Below, piece after piece: positions 7,693 through 15,857 of a stretch of 64,000 bases of DNA (positions are counted from its first letter, which is position 1; each line of letters opens with the position of its first letter). The stretch spans positions 327,034-391,033 of the forward strand of contig NZ_VKAC01000004.1 of the NCBI RefSeq assembly GCF_008041935.1, given 5' to 3'. The notes beneath the pieces were generated by a model that saw only the letters and a list, made by a program, of their open reading frames with translations, did no database searches and was not told the DNA's origin. The position numbers and the translations under genes are program-made. Source of the stretch: Quadrisphaera setariae (lineage in GTDB: Bacteria; Actinomycetota; Actinomycetes; Actinomycetales; Quadrisphaeraceae).

Positions 7693-9180
7693 TCACAGCG
7701 CGGGGTAGGCGGGGAAGGTGCAGGCGGGTGCTGCTCCCGCGGACGGCGCTGCGGCAGCGCCGGGCAGGGGCGCTCCCCCGAACGTCGCGCCGGAGGCGGT
7801 GACGTGCGCGTGCGCGACCAGCACGTGGGGGGCGTCCACGGAGACGCCGGCCAGGGTCAGGTCGAGCGGGTGGTCGTCGTCGTAGCCGTCCAGGGTGGAG
7901 GTCGCCCCAGGGGGCGAGCGCACGGCCGTGAGGCCGTCCACGGTGATGCCGGTGAACCACGGCACACGAGCGCCGCTCTCACTCGGACCGCTGGGGTCGT
8001 CGTAGCGCGGGTCGACGTCGATCGGGGCCGTCACCGCCGCCACGCAGACGTCGCGGTAGACGACGTCGTCGACCGCGCCACCGGCCTTCGGGTCGCTCTT
8101 GATGCGGATGCCGGCGCTGTCCGCGCTGGGCGTGCCGCTCGGGTCGGTGCCGCTGACGGTGTCGTCGGTGACGAGCACGTCGCTGACACCCGCCGTCGTC
8201 TCCGAGCCGATGGAGATGCCGTGCGTGCCGTAGAAGTGGTCGTTGCTGACGGTGGTGTGCGACGACGGCGCGGAGCCGCCCTTGATGGCGACGCCGTCGT
8301 CACCGTCGGCGATCCAGCTGTCGGTGATCGTGACGTCGGTGGCGCCGGCGGGGTCGATGCCGTCGGTGTTGCGGGCGGTGGCGGGCTCGTCGATGCGCAC
8401 GCCCCAGGCGGTGAAGCCGTCGCCGCCCTCGTCGGAGACGTTGGAGCCGGGGGCGTCGACGAGGTCGACGTCGTGCAGGACGACGTCGTCGGAGTGCTCC
8501 GACTCCACCAGCCGCGGCACCTGCTGCTGCCCTCCGCTGCCCTTCGCGGCGGTGGCGAGCTGCCACCAGCTGGTGGTGGTCCCGAGCACGGGCAGGTCGC
8601 CCCGGCCGTCGACCCGCCCCCGGGTCCCGTCGGCGGCGCGGGTCGACTCGAGCCCGTCGTCCCCGCCCCTGAGGGCGATGAACGGCCGGCACCCGCTGCT
8701 GCCGCCGCTGCGGGCGACGGTGCCGCAGGTCGGCTGGCCGGGTGCCTGGTAGTCGGCGGCGTCGCGGGAGGCGTAGAGGGTGGTGGCCGGGTCGAGCAGC
8801 AGCACCTCCCCGCGGTGCACGGTCAGCGGCCCGGACAGGAAGCTCGACGAGCCGTGCTGACCGGCCCCGGCGACCAGCCGCACCGCGACGACGGCACCGC
8901 CCTCCTGCGCGCACCGGTCCAGCGCCTGCTGGATGCGTGCGGTGTCGGGCGGGGCGGCCTCGTCGGCGGCGCTCGCCGTGCGCCCGGTCATGACCACCTG
9001 CGCCGGGACGGTGGCGCACGTGGTGGTGGGGGCTGTGGGCTCGACCACGTGGCGGCGGTCCCCGGGGACGCCGTCACCCGTCGTCGTGCTCGACCCGGTG
9101 GCCGTGCACCCCGTCAGCCCGAGCAGGACGACGACGGCAGCCGCTGCGAGGCCCGGGGCGCGCACAGCGCCGAGCCTCAC
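7693..9180 (-). CDS. GH28-family polygalacturonase-like lipoprotein
   Basis: 495 residues from the GTG at 9180, which overlaps the TGA of the upstream transporter gene (GTGA), so translation is probably coupled. The N-terminus is a lipoprotein signal: hydrophobic core then LTGC with the lipidated Cys at about 25. The right-handed beta-helix carries the GH28 signatures NTDGID (271-276), DGDDGVAIK (acid pair at about 294-295), GTHGISIGSE (His at about 320) and the later RIK. It is thus expected to be an anchored extracytoplasmic hydrolase of pectin-like or other uronic-acid polymers. The frame is open far upstream (to 10527), but only the region after 9180 has a signal and the catalytic fold. 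Confidence 0.88.
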   Translation of the reverse strand: MRLGAVRAPGLAAAAVVVLLGLTGCTATGSSTTTGDGVPGDRRHVVEPTAPTTTCATVPAQVVMTGRTASAADEAAPPDTARIQQALDRCAQEGGAVVAVRLVAGAGQHGSSSFLSGPLTVHRGEVLLLDPATTLYASRDAADYQAPGQPTCGTVARSGGSSGCRPFIALRGGDDGLESTRAADGTRGRVDGRGDLPVLGTTTSWWQLATAAKGSGGQQQVPRLVESEHSDDVVLHDVDLVDAPGSNVSDEGGDGFTAWGVRIDEPATARNTDGIDPAGATDVTITDSWIADGDDGVAIKGGSAPSSHTTVSNDHFYGTHGISIGSETTAGVSDVLVTDDTVSGTDPSGTPSADSAGIRIKSDPKAGGAVDDVVYRDVCVAAVTAPIDVDPRYDDPSGPSESGARVPWFTGITVDGLTAVRSPPGATSTLDGYDDDHPLDLTLAGVSVDAPHVLVAHAHVTASGATFGGAPLPGAAAAPSAGAAPACTFPAYPAL

Positions 9181-10178
9181 CGCACCGGCTCCGACTCCGC
9201 TGGACGGCACCTGCGCGGTGGGGGTGGAGCCGCACGCTGGAGAGCCCGTCGGCGCCGCCACCGGACCGCGGCCGCAGCGTTGGCGGCCGCCACGAGCAGC
9301 GCCCCGACCACCTCGTGCGAGGTGACCTCCTGGTGCAGCACCAGCGCTCCTGCCGCGAAGGCCCAGACCGGGTTCGCGCTGGCGAGCGTGGAGAACAGGG
9401 AGGCCGGGAGCAGCCGCAGCGCACTGAGGTCGGCGGCGTACGGCACCGCGGAGGACAGCAGCCCGCACACGACCGCCAGCGCCACCGCCTGCCACGGCGG
9501 GCCCGCCAGCAGGGTGACGACGAGCACGGGCAGCGACCAGGTCAGGGCCAGCACGGTGGTCGCCGCGGTGGCACCGCCCAGACCCGGCAGGCGAGGGCCC
9601 AGCGCGCGGTTGAGGAGGATGTAGCCGGCCCACATGGCCGCGGCCACCAGCGCCAGCGCGATGCCCGCGACGTCGCTGGAGGGGCCGGGGCGCACGAGGA
9701 CCAGCACCCCCAGGGCTGCCAGCAGGGCTGCGAGCACGTCCACCGCCCGTCGGGAGGACCCCACGGCCACGGCGAGCGGTCCGAGGAACTCGAGGGTGAC
9801 CGCCAGACCCAGGCCGATCCTGTCGATGGCGGCGAAGAGGGTGAGGTTCATGGTGCCCATGACCGCCGCCAGCGCCACCACGAGCAGCCAGGTGCGGCGG
9901 TCCACGCTCCGCCAGGCCGGGTGGGCCACGGCGTTCAGCGCGAGAGCCGCCACCACCTGGCGCACCGCGACGACCCCGGGCGCGCCCAGGGAGGTCATGG
10001 CGACGGCTCCGGCGCTGGCGCCGCCCTGGTTGGACAGCGAGGCGGCCAGGGCGAGGGCCACCCCTGCGGTGCGGTGCCCGGACGGGGTGCGCCCACCGGG
10101 GCGGCGGGAGGCCCTGCCGGCGAGGCGGGTACCGGCTGCGGGACGGGCGGGGCGGGTCACACGACCATCCGAGGGCAT
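9177..10178 (-). CDS. EamA/DMT-superfamily transporter (RhtA-like)
   Basis: Inner-membrane exporter with ten predicted helices in two EamA repeats: LVAVRQVVAALALNAV-like helices in the first half, and WAGYILLNRALGPRLPG and ASLFSTLASANPVWAFAAGALVL in the second. 333 residues from the ATG at 10178; an in-frame upstream ATG at 10226 would add 16 residues and overlap the divergent regulator. RhtA-type members export amino acids or other small metabolites. First gene of the leftward operon and divergent from a LysR gene, the classic exporter-regulator pairing. The C-terminus is Arg/Pro-rich. Confidence 0.88.
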   Translation of the reverse strand: MPSDGRVTRPARPAAGTRLAGRASRRPGGRTPSGHRTAGVALALAASLSNQGGASAGAVAMTSLGAPGVVAVRQVVAALALNAVAHPAWRSVDRRTWLLVVALAAVMGTMNLTLFAAIDRIGLGLAVTLEFLGPLAVAVGSSRRAVDVLAALLAALGVLVLVRPGPSSDVAGIALALVAAAMWAGYILLNRALGPRLPGLGGATAATTVLALTWSLPVLVVTLLAGPPWQAVALAVVCGLLSSAVPYAADLSALRLLPASLFSTLASANPVWAFAAGALVLHQEVTSHEVVGALLVAAANAAAAVRWRRRRALQRAAPPPPRRCRPAESEPVR

Positions 10179-10228
10179 CACCGGCCATGCGGGAAATGCA
10201 CCGCGCCATCGGGCCATACGCTGCACGC
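10179..10228. promoter_or_regulatory. Divergent LysR/EamA control region with T-N11-A motif
   Basis: Only 50 bp separate the divergent starts. A T-N11-A arrangement is present (TGCGGGAAATGCA), flanked by GCGG/CCGC half-sites, which matches the minimal LysR-type box. The site is inferred; no clear -35/-10 could be assigned. Confidence 0.35.
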
Positions 10229-11116
10229 ATGGCTGGAGCGCCGCACTCCGAGGAGGGGGCGACCTGGGAGCTGCGGCACCTGCGCTGCTTCCTCGCGGTG
10301 GTGGACGAGGGCACCTTCACCGACGCCGCCATCGCCCTGGGGACGTCGCAGGCAGCGGTGTCCCGCACCGTCGCGGCGCTGGAGCAGGCGCTGGGCGCCC
10401 GGCTGCTGACGCGGCACCGGTCCGGTGCGCACCCCACGAGCTCGGGGCAGGACCTCATCGCGCCGGCCCGCCGGCTGCTCACCGACGCCCAGCGGCTGCA
10501 GCAGGCCGTCGCCTCCCGGGGCAGCACCCTCCGCCTGGGCTACGCCTGGGCCGCGCTGGGAGAGCACACCACCCCGCTGCTGCGCGGCTGGGCCCGGGCG
10601 CACCCCGACGTGGAGCTGCAGCTGGTGCGCCACCACTCGCCCACCGGTGGCCTGGCCGAGGGGCTGTGCGACGCGGCGGTGGTCCGCACGGCGGTCGACG
10701 AGCGCCGCCACGCCTCGGTGGTGGTGGGACTGGAGCGCCGTCTGGTCGCCTTCGCCGCGGACGACCCGGTGTGGGCGCGGCGCCGTTCGCTGCGGATGGC
10801 CGAGGTCGCCCAGCGCACCGTGCTGGTCGACGAGCGCGCCGGGACCACCACGCCGGACCTGTGGCCGCCGGGACAGGGCCCTGCGAGCACCGCGCCCACC
10901 GCTGACGTGGAGCAGTGGCTCGACGACATCGCCGCGGGTCGCGGGGTGGGCACCACCGCGCAGGCCACCGCGGTGCACAACCCCCGGCCCGGTGTGCTGT
11001 ACCGGCCCCTCAGCGACGGGCCCCCGATCACGGTCCGGCTGGTCTGGGACCGTGAGGACCCGCCGCCGGCCCTGCGGGCGCTCGTCGAGGCGGTCTCGGC
11101 GCTCTACGCCCGCTGA
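10229..11116 (+). CDS. LysR-family transcriptional regulator
   Basis: 295 residues from the ATG at 10229. An N-terminal winged helix begins ELRHLRCFLAVVDEGTFTDAAIALGTSQAAVSRTVAALEQ (quoted in part) at residues 13-60, with the recognition helix around SQAAVSRTVAALE. The effector-binding domain has the usual TLRLGYAWAAL opening near 95. It is divergent from the EamA transporter and probably controls the EamA-GH28-LLM operon. Its 3' end overlaps the next, convergent LysR gene by 13 bp. Confidence 0.9.
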   Translation: MAGAPHSEEGATWELRHLRCFLAVVDEGTFTDAAIALGTSQAAVSRTVAALEQALGARLLTRHRSGAHPTSSGQDLIAPARRLLTDAQRLQQAVASRGSTLRLGYAWAALGEHTTPLLRGWARAHPDVELQLVRHHSPTGGLAEGLCDAAVVRTAVDERRHASVVVGLERRLVAFAADDPVWARRRSLRMAEVAQRTVLVDERAGTTTPDLWPPGQGPASTAPTADVEQWLDDIAAGRGVGTTAQATAVHNPRPGVLYRPLSDGPPITVRLVWDREDPPPALRALVEAVSALYAR

Positions 11117-12003
11117 GCGGTGGGGCGCAGGGCCGCGAGGAGGGGCTCGACGAGCCGGTGCTGCTCGCGGCCCGCGCCGGCCGCCGGACCGCTGAGCACG
11201 AGGCGGCGCCGCAGCTCGGGGACCAGCGGCAGCAGCCGCGCCCCGCTCGGCACCAGCGGCGCCGCCAGCTCGGGCACCACGGCGACGCCGTCACCGCGGG
11301 CCACCATCGCCATCAGCGCCAGCATGCCCGCGACCTCCGCGACGGGCCGGAACGGCAGGCCCGCCACCCGGTGCAGGGCGCGCAGCTGCGCCTGGCAGCC
11401 GCCGCTGCCGGCGAGCAGCCGGTCGTCGGCGAGCTCCTCCAGCGACACCACGGTCCGTCCGCTCGACGCGTGCCCGGCGGGCACCACGGCGCACAGCGGA
11501 TCTCCCGGGAGCTCCACCGCGCCCGGGCCGAGGTCGCGCGGGCCCGGGTCGACGAGGACGGCCACGTCGGCGAGGCCGGCGTCGAGCCAGTCGGGCATCT
11601 CGGAGTCGTCGCCCTCGATCACCTCCACGGCGACGGCGGGCAGCGCCTGCCCCCACGTGCGCAGCAGCCGCGGCACCAGGCCGGCCCGCACCGACGTGAC
11701 GACGGCGAGGCGCACGGCCCCGTGCGGGGCGCCGCGGTGCTCCGCGGCCGTCGCCGACAGCCCGGCCAGCGCGTCGAGGGCGGCGCGAGCGTGCGGGAGC
11801 AGCCTCTCGCCCAGCGGGGTCAGCGCGACGGGCCGGCCGGAGCCGCCGCGGTCGAGCACGGCGCCGCCGACCTCGGCCTCCAGGGCCTTGACCGCCCCGG
11901 ACACCGCGGGCTGCGACACGCCGAGGGCGTCTGCAGCGGCGGAGAACGACCCGCTCCGCTCGACCTCGACGAGCGCTCGCAGCTGCACCAGGGTCAGGGC
12001 CAT
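11104..12003 (-). CDS. LysR-family transcriptional regulator
   Basis: 299 residues, ATG start. The HTH is at residues 3-62 (LVQLRALVEVERSGSFSAAADALGVSQPAVSGAVKALE, abbreviated), followed by a periplasmic-binding-protein-like sensor domain with HGAVRLAVVTSVRAGLVP near 93. Divergent from a second EamA transporter at 12073, which it probably regulates. Overlaps the preceding LysR gene tail-to-tail by 13 bp. The two LysR proteins are clearly different in sequence. Confidence 0.9.
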   Translation of the reverse strand: MALTLVQLRALVEVERSGSFSAAADALGVSQPAVSGAVKALEAEVGGAVLDRGGSGRPVALTPLGERLLPHARAALDALAGLSATAAEHRGAPHGAVRLAVVTSVRAGLVPRLLRTWGQALPAVAVEVIEGDDSEMPDWLDAGLADVAVLVDPGPRDLGPGAVELPGDPLCAVVPAGHASSGRTVVSLEELADDRLLAGSGGCQAQLRALHRVAGLPFRPVAEVAGMLALMAMVARGDGVAVVPELAAPLVPSGARLLPLVPELRRRLVLSGPAAGAGREQHRLVEPLLAALRPTAQRA

Positions 12004-12072
12004 CAGAAGACCTTATGGCGCTTCGGTCGTGCTTCTTCGCCTCCGGGCCCCTCCTCCCCGAGACTCGGACGC

Positions 12073-13071
12073 GTGTCCGCACCACCCCGCACCCGCACGC
12101 CCCGCGCCCGGTCCCGCTCTCTCGGCACCGGACGCCCGCGCACCGGCGTCCTCGTCGTCTACGGTCTGCTCGCCCTCACCTGGGGCAGCAGCTTCCTGCT
12201 CATCAAGGTGGCGCTCGAGGGCTTCAGCGTGGGCGGGGTCGCCGTCGGGCGGATCGTGCTGGGGGCGGTGGCGCTCGTCGTCCTCATGACCGCGTCCCGG
12301 ACCCGGTGGCCGCGGCAGCGGTGGCTGTGGGCGCACCTCGCGGTGGTCGGGGTGCTGCTGTGCCTGGCGCCGTTCCTGCTCTACTCCTGGGCGGGCACGC
12401 AGCTGCCGTCCGGGCTGTCGGCCATCCTCAACGCCAGCACGCCGATCTGGACGGCGCTGGCGGTGACGGCGGCCGTCCGCAGCGAGCGGCTCACGCTCGG
12501 CCAGGTGGCGGGGGTGGCGCTCGGGGTGGTCGGCGTCGCCGTCGTCATGGGGGTGTGGCGGGTGCTCGGTGACGCCGTCGACGGAGGCTTCGCAGCCTCG
12601 GTGCCCGCGCAGCTCGCGTGCCTGGGGGCGACCGCCTGCTACGGCGCGGGCTTCGCCTGGATGCGGCGCTTCGTCACCGGGCGGCACGAGCACGGGCCGC
12701 TGGCGGTCGCCGCCGGGCAGGTGGGGGCGGCGGCGGTGCTCGGGCTGCTGCTGAGCCCGGTGCTCGTGCCGCATCTGGTCGCCGGTGGTGGCGCGCTCGG
12801 CAGCGTCGGCCTCGCGCCGGTGCTGGCGCTCGTGGCGCTCGGGGTGCTCGGCACCGGGCTGGCGTACGCGTGGAACATGCGGGTGGTCGTGGAGTGGGGC
12901 TCGCTGGCGGCCTCGAGCGTCACGTACCTGACGCCGGTGGTGGGTGTGCTGGCCGGAGTGCTGGTGCTGGGCGAGCGGACCACCTGGAACGAGCCGGTGG
13001 GCGCGCTCGTGGTGGTGGTCAGCGTGCTGCTCGTCCAGAAGCGCTGGCCCCGGCCCTCCCCCACCCCCTGA
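12073..13071 (+). CDS. EamA/DMT-superfamily transporter
   Basis: 332 residues from the GTG at 12073, the first start after the divergent LysR promoter. Ten helices in two repeats: GLLALTWGSSFLLIKVALEG opens the first (the Trp-Gly-Ser/Ser-Phe signature of DMT exporters). LPSGLSAILNASTPIWTAL is helix 3-4, and SLAASSVTYLTPVVGVLAGV plus LGERTTWNE mark the second repeat. The ligand is unknown. 69 bp separate it from the LysR gene at 12003, where AGAAG / CTTCT half-sites (12005-12009 and 12032-12036) could be regulator contacts. Confidence 0.9.
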   Translation: MSAPPRTRTPRARSRSLGTGRPRTGVLVVYGLLALTWGSSFLLIKVALEGFSVGGVAVGRIVLGAVALVVLMTASRTRWPRQRWLWAHLAVVGVLLCLAPFLLYSWAGTQLPSGLSAILNASTPIWTALAVTAAVRSERLTLGQVAGVALGVVGVAVVMGVWRVLGDAVDGGFAASVPAQLACLGATACYGAGFAWMRRFVTGRHEHGPLAVAAGQVGAAAVLGLLLSPVLVPHLVAGGGALGSVGLAPVLALVALGVLGTGLAYAWNMRVVVEWGSLAASSVTYLTPVVGVLAGVLVLGERTTWNEPVGALVVVVSVLLVQKRWPRPSPTP

Positions 13072-13086
13072 CCGCGGTGGTCGAGG

Positions 13087-14358
13087 TCAGAGGACGGAGC
13101 GCAGGGCGTCCAGGAGGCGGGTGACGTCGTCGTCGGAGGTGTACGGCGCGGTGCCCACGCGGATGCCCGGCCCGTCCAGCGCGCCCGCGCGCTGCAGCGC
13201 CCGGTACGGCTCCTCGGCGTAGAACCACCCGGCCGGCGCGAGCACCCGCTGCTCCGCGAGCGCGGCGGACACGGCGGCGGCGTCGCGGCCGGGGGTGGAG
13301 AAGTACAGCGTGGGCGTGCGGTCGGCGGCGCGGGAGTGGACGACGACGGCGCCGCGCTCGGCGAGCTCCGCCAGGCCCGCCTCGATGCGGGCGCGCAGCC
13401 GGTCCTCGTGGGCCTCCGCGGCGGCGCAGGAGGCGGCGAGGCGCTCGCGCCGCGACTCCTGCGCCGCTGGCGACGAGGGGACCAGCCCGGCCAGCACGTC
13501 CACGGCGGCGGTGACCCCGGCGAGCTGCTCGTAGGGCAGGGTGCCGAGCTCGAAGCGCTCCGGGACGGCGTCCGTGGACGGGACGAGCTTGTCGGGGCGG
13601 AGGGTCTCCAGCAGGGCCGGGTCGGCGGCGAGGACGCCGCAGTGCGGGCCGAGGAACTTGTACGGCGAGCACACCCAGACGTCAGCGCCGCTGGTCCGCA
13701 GCGACGGCAGCTCGTGGGCGGTGGCGTGCACGCCGTCCACCCACAGCAGCGCCCCGACGGCGTGGGCTGCGTCGGCGATGAGCCGCAGCGGCGGCCTGGT
13801 GCCGAGCAGGTTGGAGGCGCCGGTGACGGCGACCAGGCGGGTGCGGTCGCTGAGCAGCTCGCCCAGCTGGTCCACGCGCAGCTCGCCGGTCGCGGCGTCG
13901 ACGTCGAGCCAGCGCACGACCGCGCCGGCGCGCTCGGCGGCCTGCACCCAGGGGCGGACGTTCGCGTCGTGGTCGAGGCGGGAGAGCACCACCTCGTCGC
14001 CGGGCTGCCACGTGCGGGCCAGCGCCCGGGAGAGGTCGTAGGTGAGGGCGGTGGCGGAGCGGCCGTGGACGACGCCGCGGGGGTCGGCGTCCAGGAGGTC
14101 CGCGGCCGCGGCGCGGAAGTCCGCCACGGCGTGCTCGGCGAGGCGCTGCGACGGGGAGGCGGCCCCGCGGTTGGACAGCGGCCCGGTGAGCGCCGCGGCG
14201 ACGGCCTCGCCGACCTCCCGCGGGGTCTGCGTGCCGCCGGGGGCGTCGAACAGCGCCCAGCCACCACCGCGGCCAGCCGGGTCGAGGGAGGGGAAGCGGG
14301 AGCGCAGGGCGTCGACGTCGAGCGCGGGGAGGCTGGCGGTCTGGCTGGCGGCGGTCAC
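13087..14358 (-). CDS. Class-V PLP enzyme, cysteine-desulfurase-like (SufS-related)
   Basis: 423 residues, GTG start. PLP-binding Lys is in SPYKFLGPHCG (about Lys234), with the cofactor-stacking and phosphate contacts in HGRSATALTYDL, WVDGVHATAHELP and TGASNLLGTRPP. This is the 'cysteine desulfurase-like' branch (TIGR01976 type): the flexible loop that carries the catalytic Cys in true desulfurases reads APAGWFYAEEPYRAL, without Cys. A real desulfurase role is therefore doubtful, and lyase, epimerase or transaminase chemistry is possible. No Suf or Isc genes adjoin it. Convergent with the EamA gene, 15 bp apart. Confidence 0.85.
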   Translation of the reverse strand: MTAASQTASLPALDVDALRSRFPSLDPAGRGGGWALFDAPGGTQTPREVGEAVAAALTGPLSNRGAASPSQRLAEHAVADFRAAAADLLDADPRGVVHGRSATALTYDLSRALARTWQPGDEVVLSRLDHDANVRPWVQAAERAGAVVRWLDVDAATGELRVDQLGELLSDRTRLVAVTGASNLLGTRPPLRLIADAAHAVGALLWVDGVHATAHELPSLRTSGADVWVCSPYKFLGPHCGVLAADPALLETLRPDKLVPSTDAVPERFELGTLPYEQLAGVTAAVDVLAGLVPSSPAAQESRRERLAASCAAAEAHEDRLRARIEAGLAELAERGAVVVHSRAADRTPTLYFSTPGRDAAAVSAALAEQRVLAPAGWFYAEEPYRALQRAGALDGPGIRVGTAPYTSDDDVTRLLDALRSVL

Positions 14359-14390
14359 CCGAGCATCCTGGCCCCAGCACGCACCGCCAC

Positions 14391-14420
14391 CAGTGCCAGG
14401 TCCTGGCGCAGTGCCAGGTC
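14391..14420. promoter_or_regulatory. Direct and inverted repeats upstream of the PLP gene
   Basis: Two copies of CAGTGCCAGGTC (14391-14402 and 14409-14420), 18 bp apart, with a perfect palindrome GCCAGG-T-CCTGGC (14395-14407) across the junction. It lies 33 bp upstream of the leftward start at 14358, a typical operator position. The regulator is not identifiable. Confidence 0.4.
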
Positions 14421-14466
14421 ACCGAGACCGGATCCGGCCTTCACAGCCTGACGCTGCGGCTCGGGG

Positions 14467-14901
14467 TCACCAGGGCCAGGGGGACGGCCAGCGGCGGCGC
14501 TCCTCGTCGGCGCGCTGCCAGCGCTGGTGGGCGACGTCCGCCTCCAGCCGGGCGTCCGCGAGGTCGCCCACCAGCTCGGGGTAGTCGCGGCTGCGGTACT
14601 CCAGCGTCAGCACGCGGTCCTCCGCGGCGCGCAGCGCGCGGTGGCAGCGGCGCTCCTCGTCCTCGGCGGCGCGCCGCAGCCGGTCGCTCTCGGTGCGGTG
14701 GGCCCGCTCGCGCGCGAGCCGCTCCTGCTCGTCGCGGCGGCGGCGCTCGTCGTCCTCCCGCTCCCTGCGGCGGCGCTGCTCGTCGTCCTGGCGCCGCTCG
14801 GCCTCCTCCAGCGCGCGCCGGCGGTGCTCCGCGTCGGTGCGGCGGCGCTCCTCCTCCCGGCGCAGCTGCTCGTCGCGGCGCCGGCGCTCGTCCCACGTCA
14901 T
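14467..14901 (-). CDS. Highly charged Arg/Glu coiled-coil protein
   Basis: 144 residues from the ATG at 14901. Residues 4-90 are an almost uninterrupted Arg/Glu/Asp/Gln helix with runs such as DEQLRREEERRRTDAEHRRR, expected to be a single long charged alpha-helix or coiled coil. The last 50 residues (LEYRSRDYPELVGDLADARLEADVAHQRW) are also helical. No membrane segment. It is divergent from the response-regulator gene. No family recognised. The extreme composition means a function call by similarity would be unreliable. Confidence 0.6.
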   Translation of the reverse strand: MTWDERRRRDEQLRREEERRRTDAEHRRRALEEAERRQDDEQRRRREREDDERRRRDEQERLARERAHRTESDRLRRAAEDEERRCHRALRAAEDRVLTLEYRSRDYPELVGDLADARLEADVAHQRWQRADEERRRWPSPWPW

Positions 14902-15062
14902 CGTGATCGGCCCCCAGCCCGGTGGCCTCCCCAGGGGGCCACCGGGTCGCAGCGTGCCACTGCGCACCTGCCCATGACGAGTCGAGCGCCTGCACAACTC
15001 CTCCACACGTCCGGTACAGGACCTCCGCCACCGCGTGCGCCGGCGTCCCTAGCCTTCGGGGC

Positions 15063-15857
15063 GTGGTCACAGGAGGTCAGCCAGCGCAGCAGCCGACGCC
15101 CGCCGCCCGGCGCGCCCGGGTGGTGGTGGTGGAGGACGAGCCGGCCATCGCCGACGCCGTCGCCGCCCGCCTGCGCGCCGACGGGCACGAGGTGAGCATC
15201 GCCGCCGACGGTCCGGCGGGCGTGGAGCTGTGCCGCCGCGCGCGCCCCGACCTCGTGGTGCTCGACCTCATGCTGCCCGGCTTCGACGGCTACGAGGTGT
15301 GCCGCCGCATCCAGTCCGAGCCGGGCGGGCTGCACGCGGCCGTGCTCATGCTCACCGCGCGCGACGACGAGGCCGACCTCGTGCTGGGCCTGCGCCTGGG
15401 CGCAGACGACTACCTCACCAAGCCCTTCAGCCCCCGCGAGCTGTCGGCGCGGGTGGGGGCGCTGCTGCGCCGCGCCGCCCGCTCGGCCGGCGCGAGCAGC
15501 ACGACGACGACCGCCAGCGCCGCTGCGCCGGCGCTGCGGCTCGGTGACGTGGCGGTGGACGTGGAGTCGCGGCTGGTCCACCGCGGGGAGCAGGTGGTGC
15601 ACCTGACGCCCACGGAGTTCGACCTGCTGGTGCGCCTGGCCGAGCGCCCCGGCGCAGTGGTCTCCCGCGAGCAGCTGCTCACCGACGTGTGGGGCTGGCG
15701 CGACCTCGACGGAAGCCGGAGCGGGGCTGAGGTGTCGACGACCACCCGCACCGTCGACAGCCACGTCGCCGCGCTGCGCCGCAAGCTGGGCGACGACGTC
15801 GTGCGCACCGTCCACGGCGTCGGCTACGCCGGCGCCCTGCCGGGGGCCGGCTCGTGA
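15063..15857 (+). CDS. OmpR/PhoB-family response regulator
   Basis: 264 residues from the GTG at 15063. The receiver domain has the acidic pair VEDEP (about 25-26), phosphoacceptor Asp in LVVLDLMLPG (about 68), and the conserved Lys in DYLTKPFSP. A Ser/Thr/Ala linker precedes the winged-helix DNA-binding domain with LTPTEFDLLVRLAERPGAVV, TVDSHVAALRRKLG and TVHGVGYAG. The last codon overlaps the histidine-kinase start (GTGA), so the two are co-translated partners. The winged-helix loop has an extra Asp/Gly/Ser insertion (WRDLDGSRSGAEVST). Confidence 0.93.
   Translation: MVTGGQPAQQPTPAARRARVVVVEDEPAIADAVAARLRADGHEVSIAADGPAGVELCRRARPDLVVLDLMLPGFDGYEVCRRIQSEPGGLHAAVLMLTARDDEADLVLGLRLGADDYLTKPFSPRELSARVGALLRRAARSAGASSTTTTASAAAPALRLGDVAVDVESRLVHRGEQVVHLTPTEFDLLVRLAERPGAVVSREQLLTDVWGWRDLDGSRSGAEVSTTTRTVDSHVAALRRKLGDDVVRTVHGVGYAGALPGAGS

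Noticed and set aside
9181..10527. N-terminal extension of the GH28 frame
   Set aside because: It would run through the whole EamA gene in another frame. The lipoprotein signal right after 9180 and the GTGA coupling fix the start.
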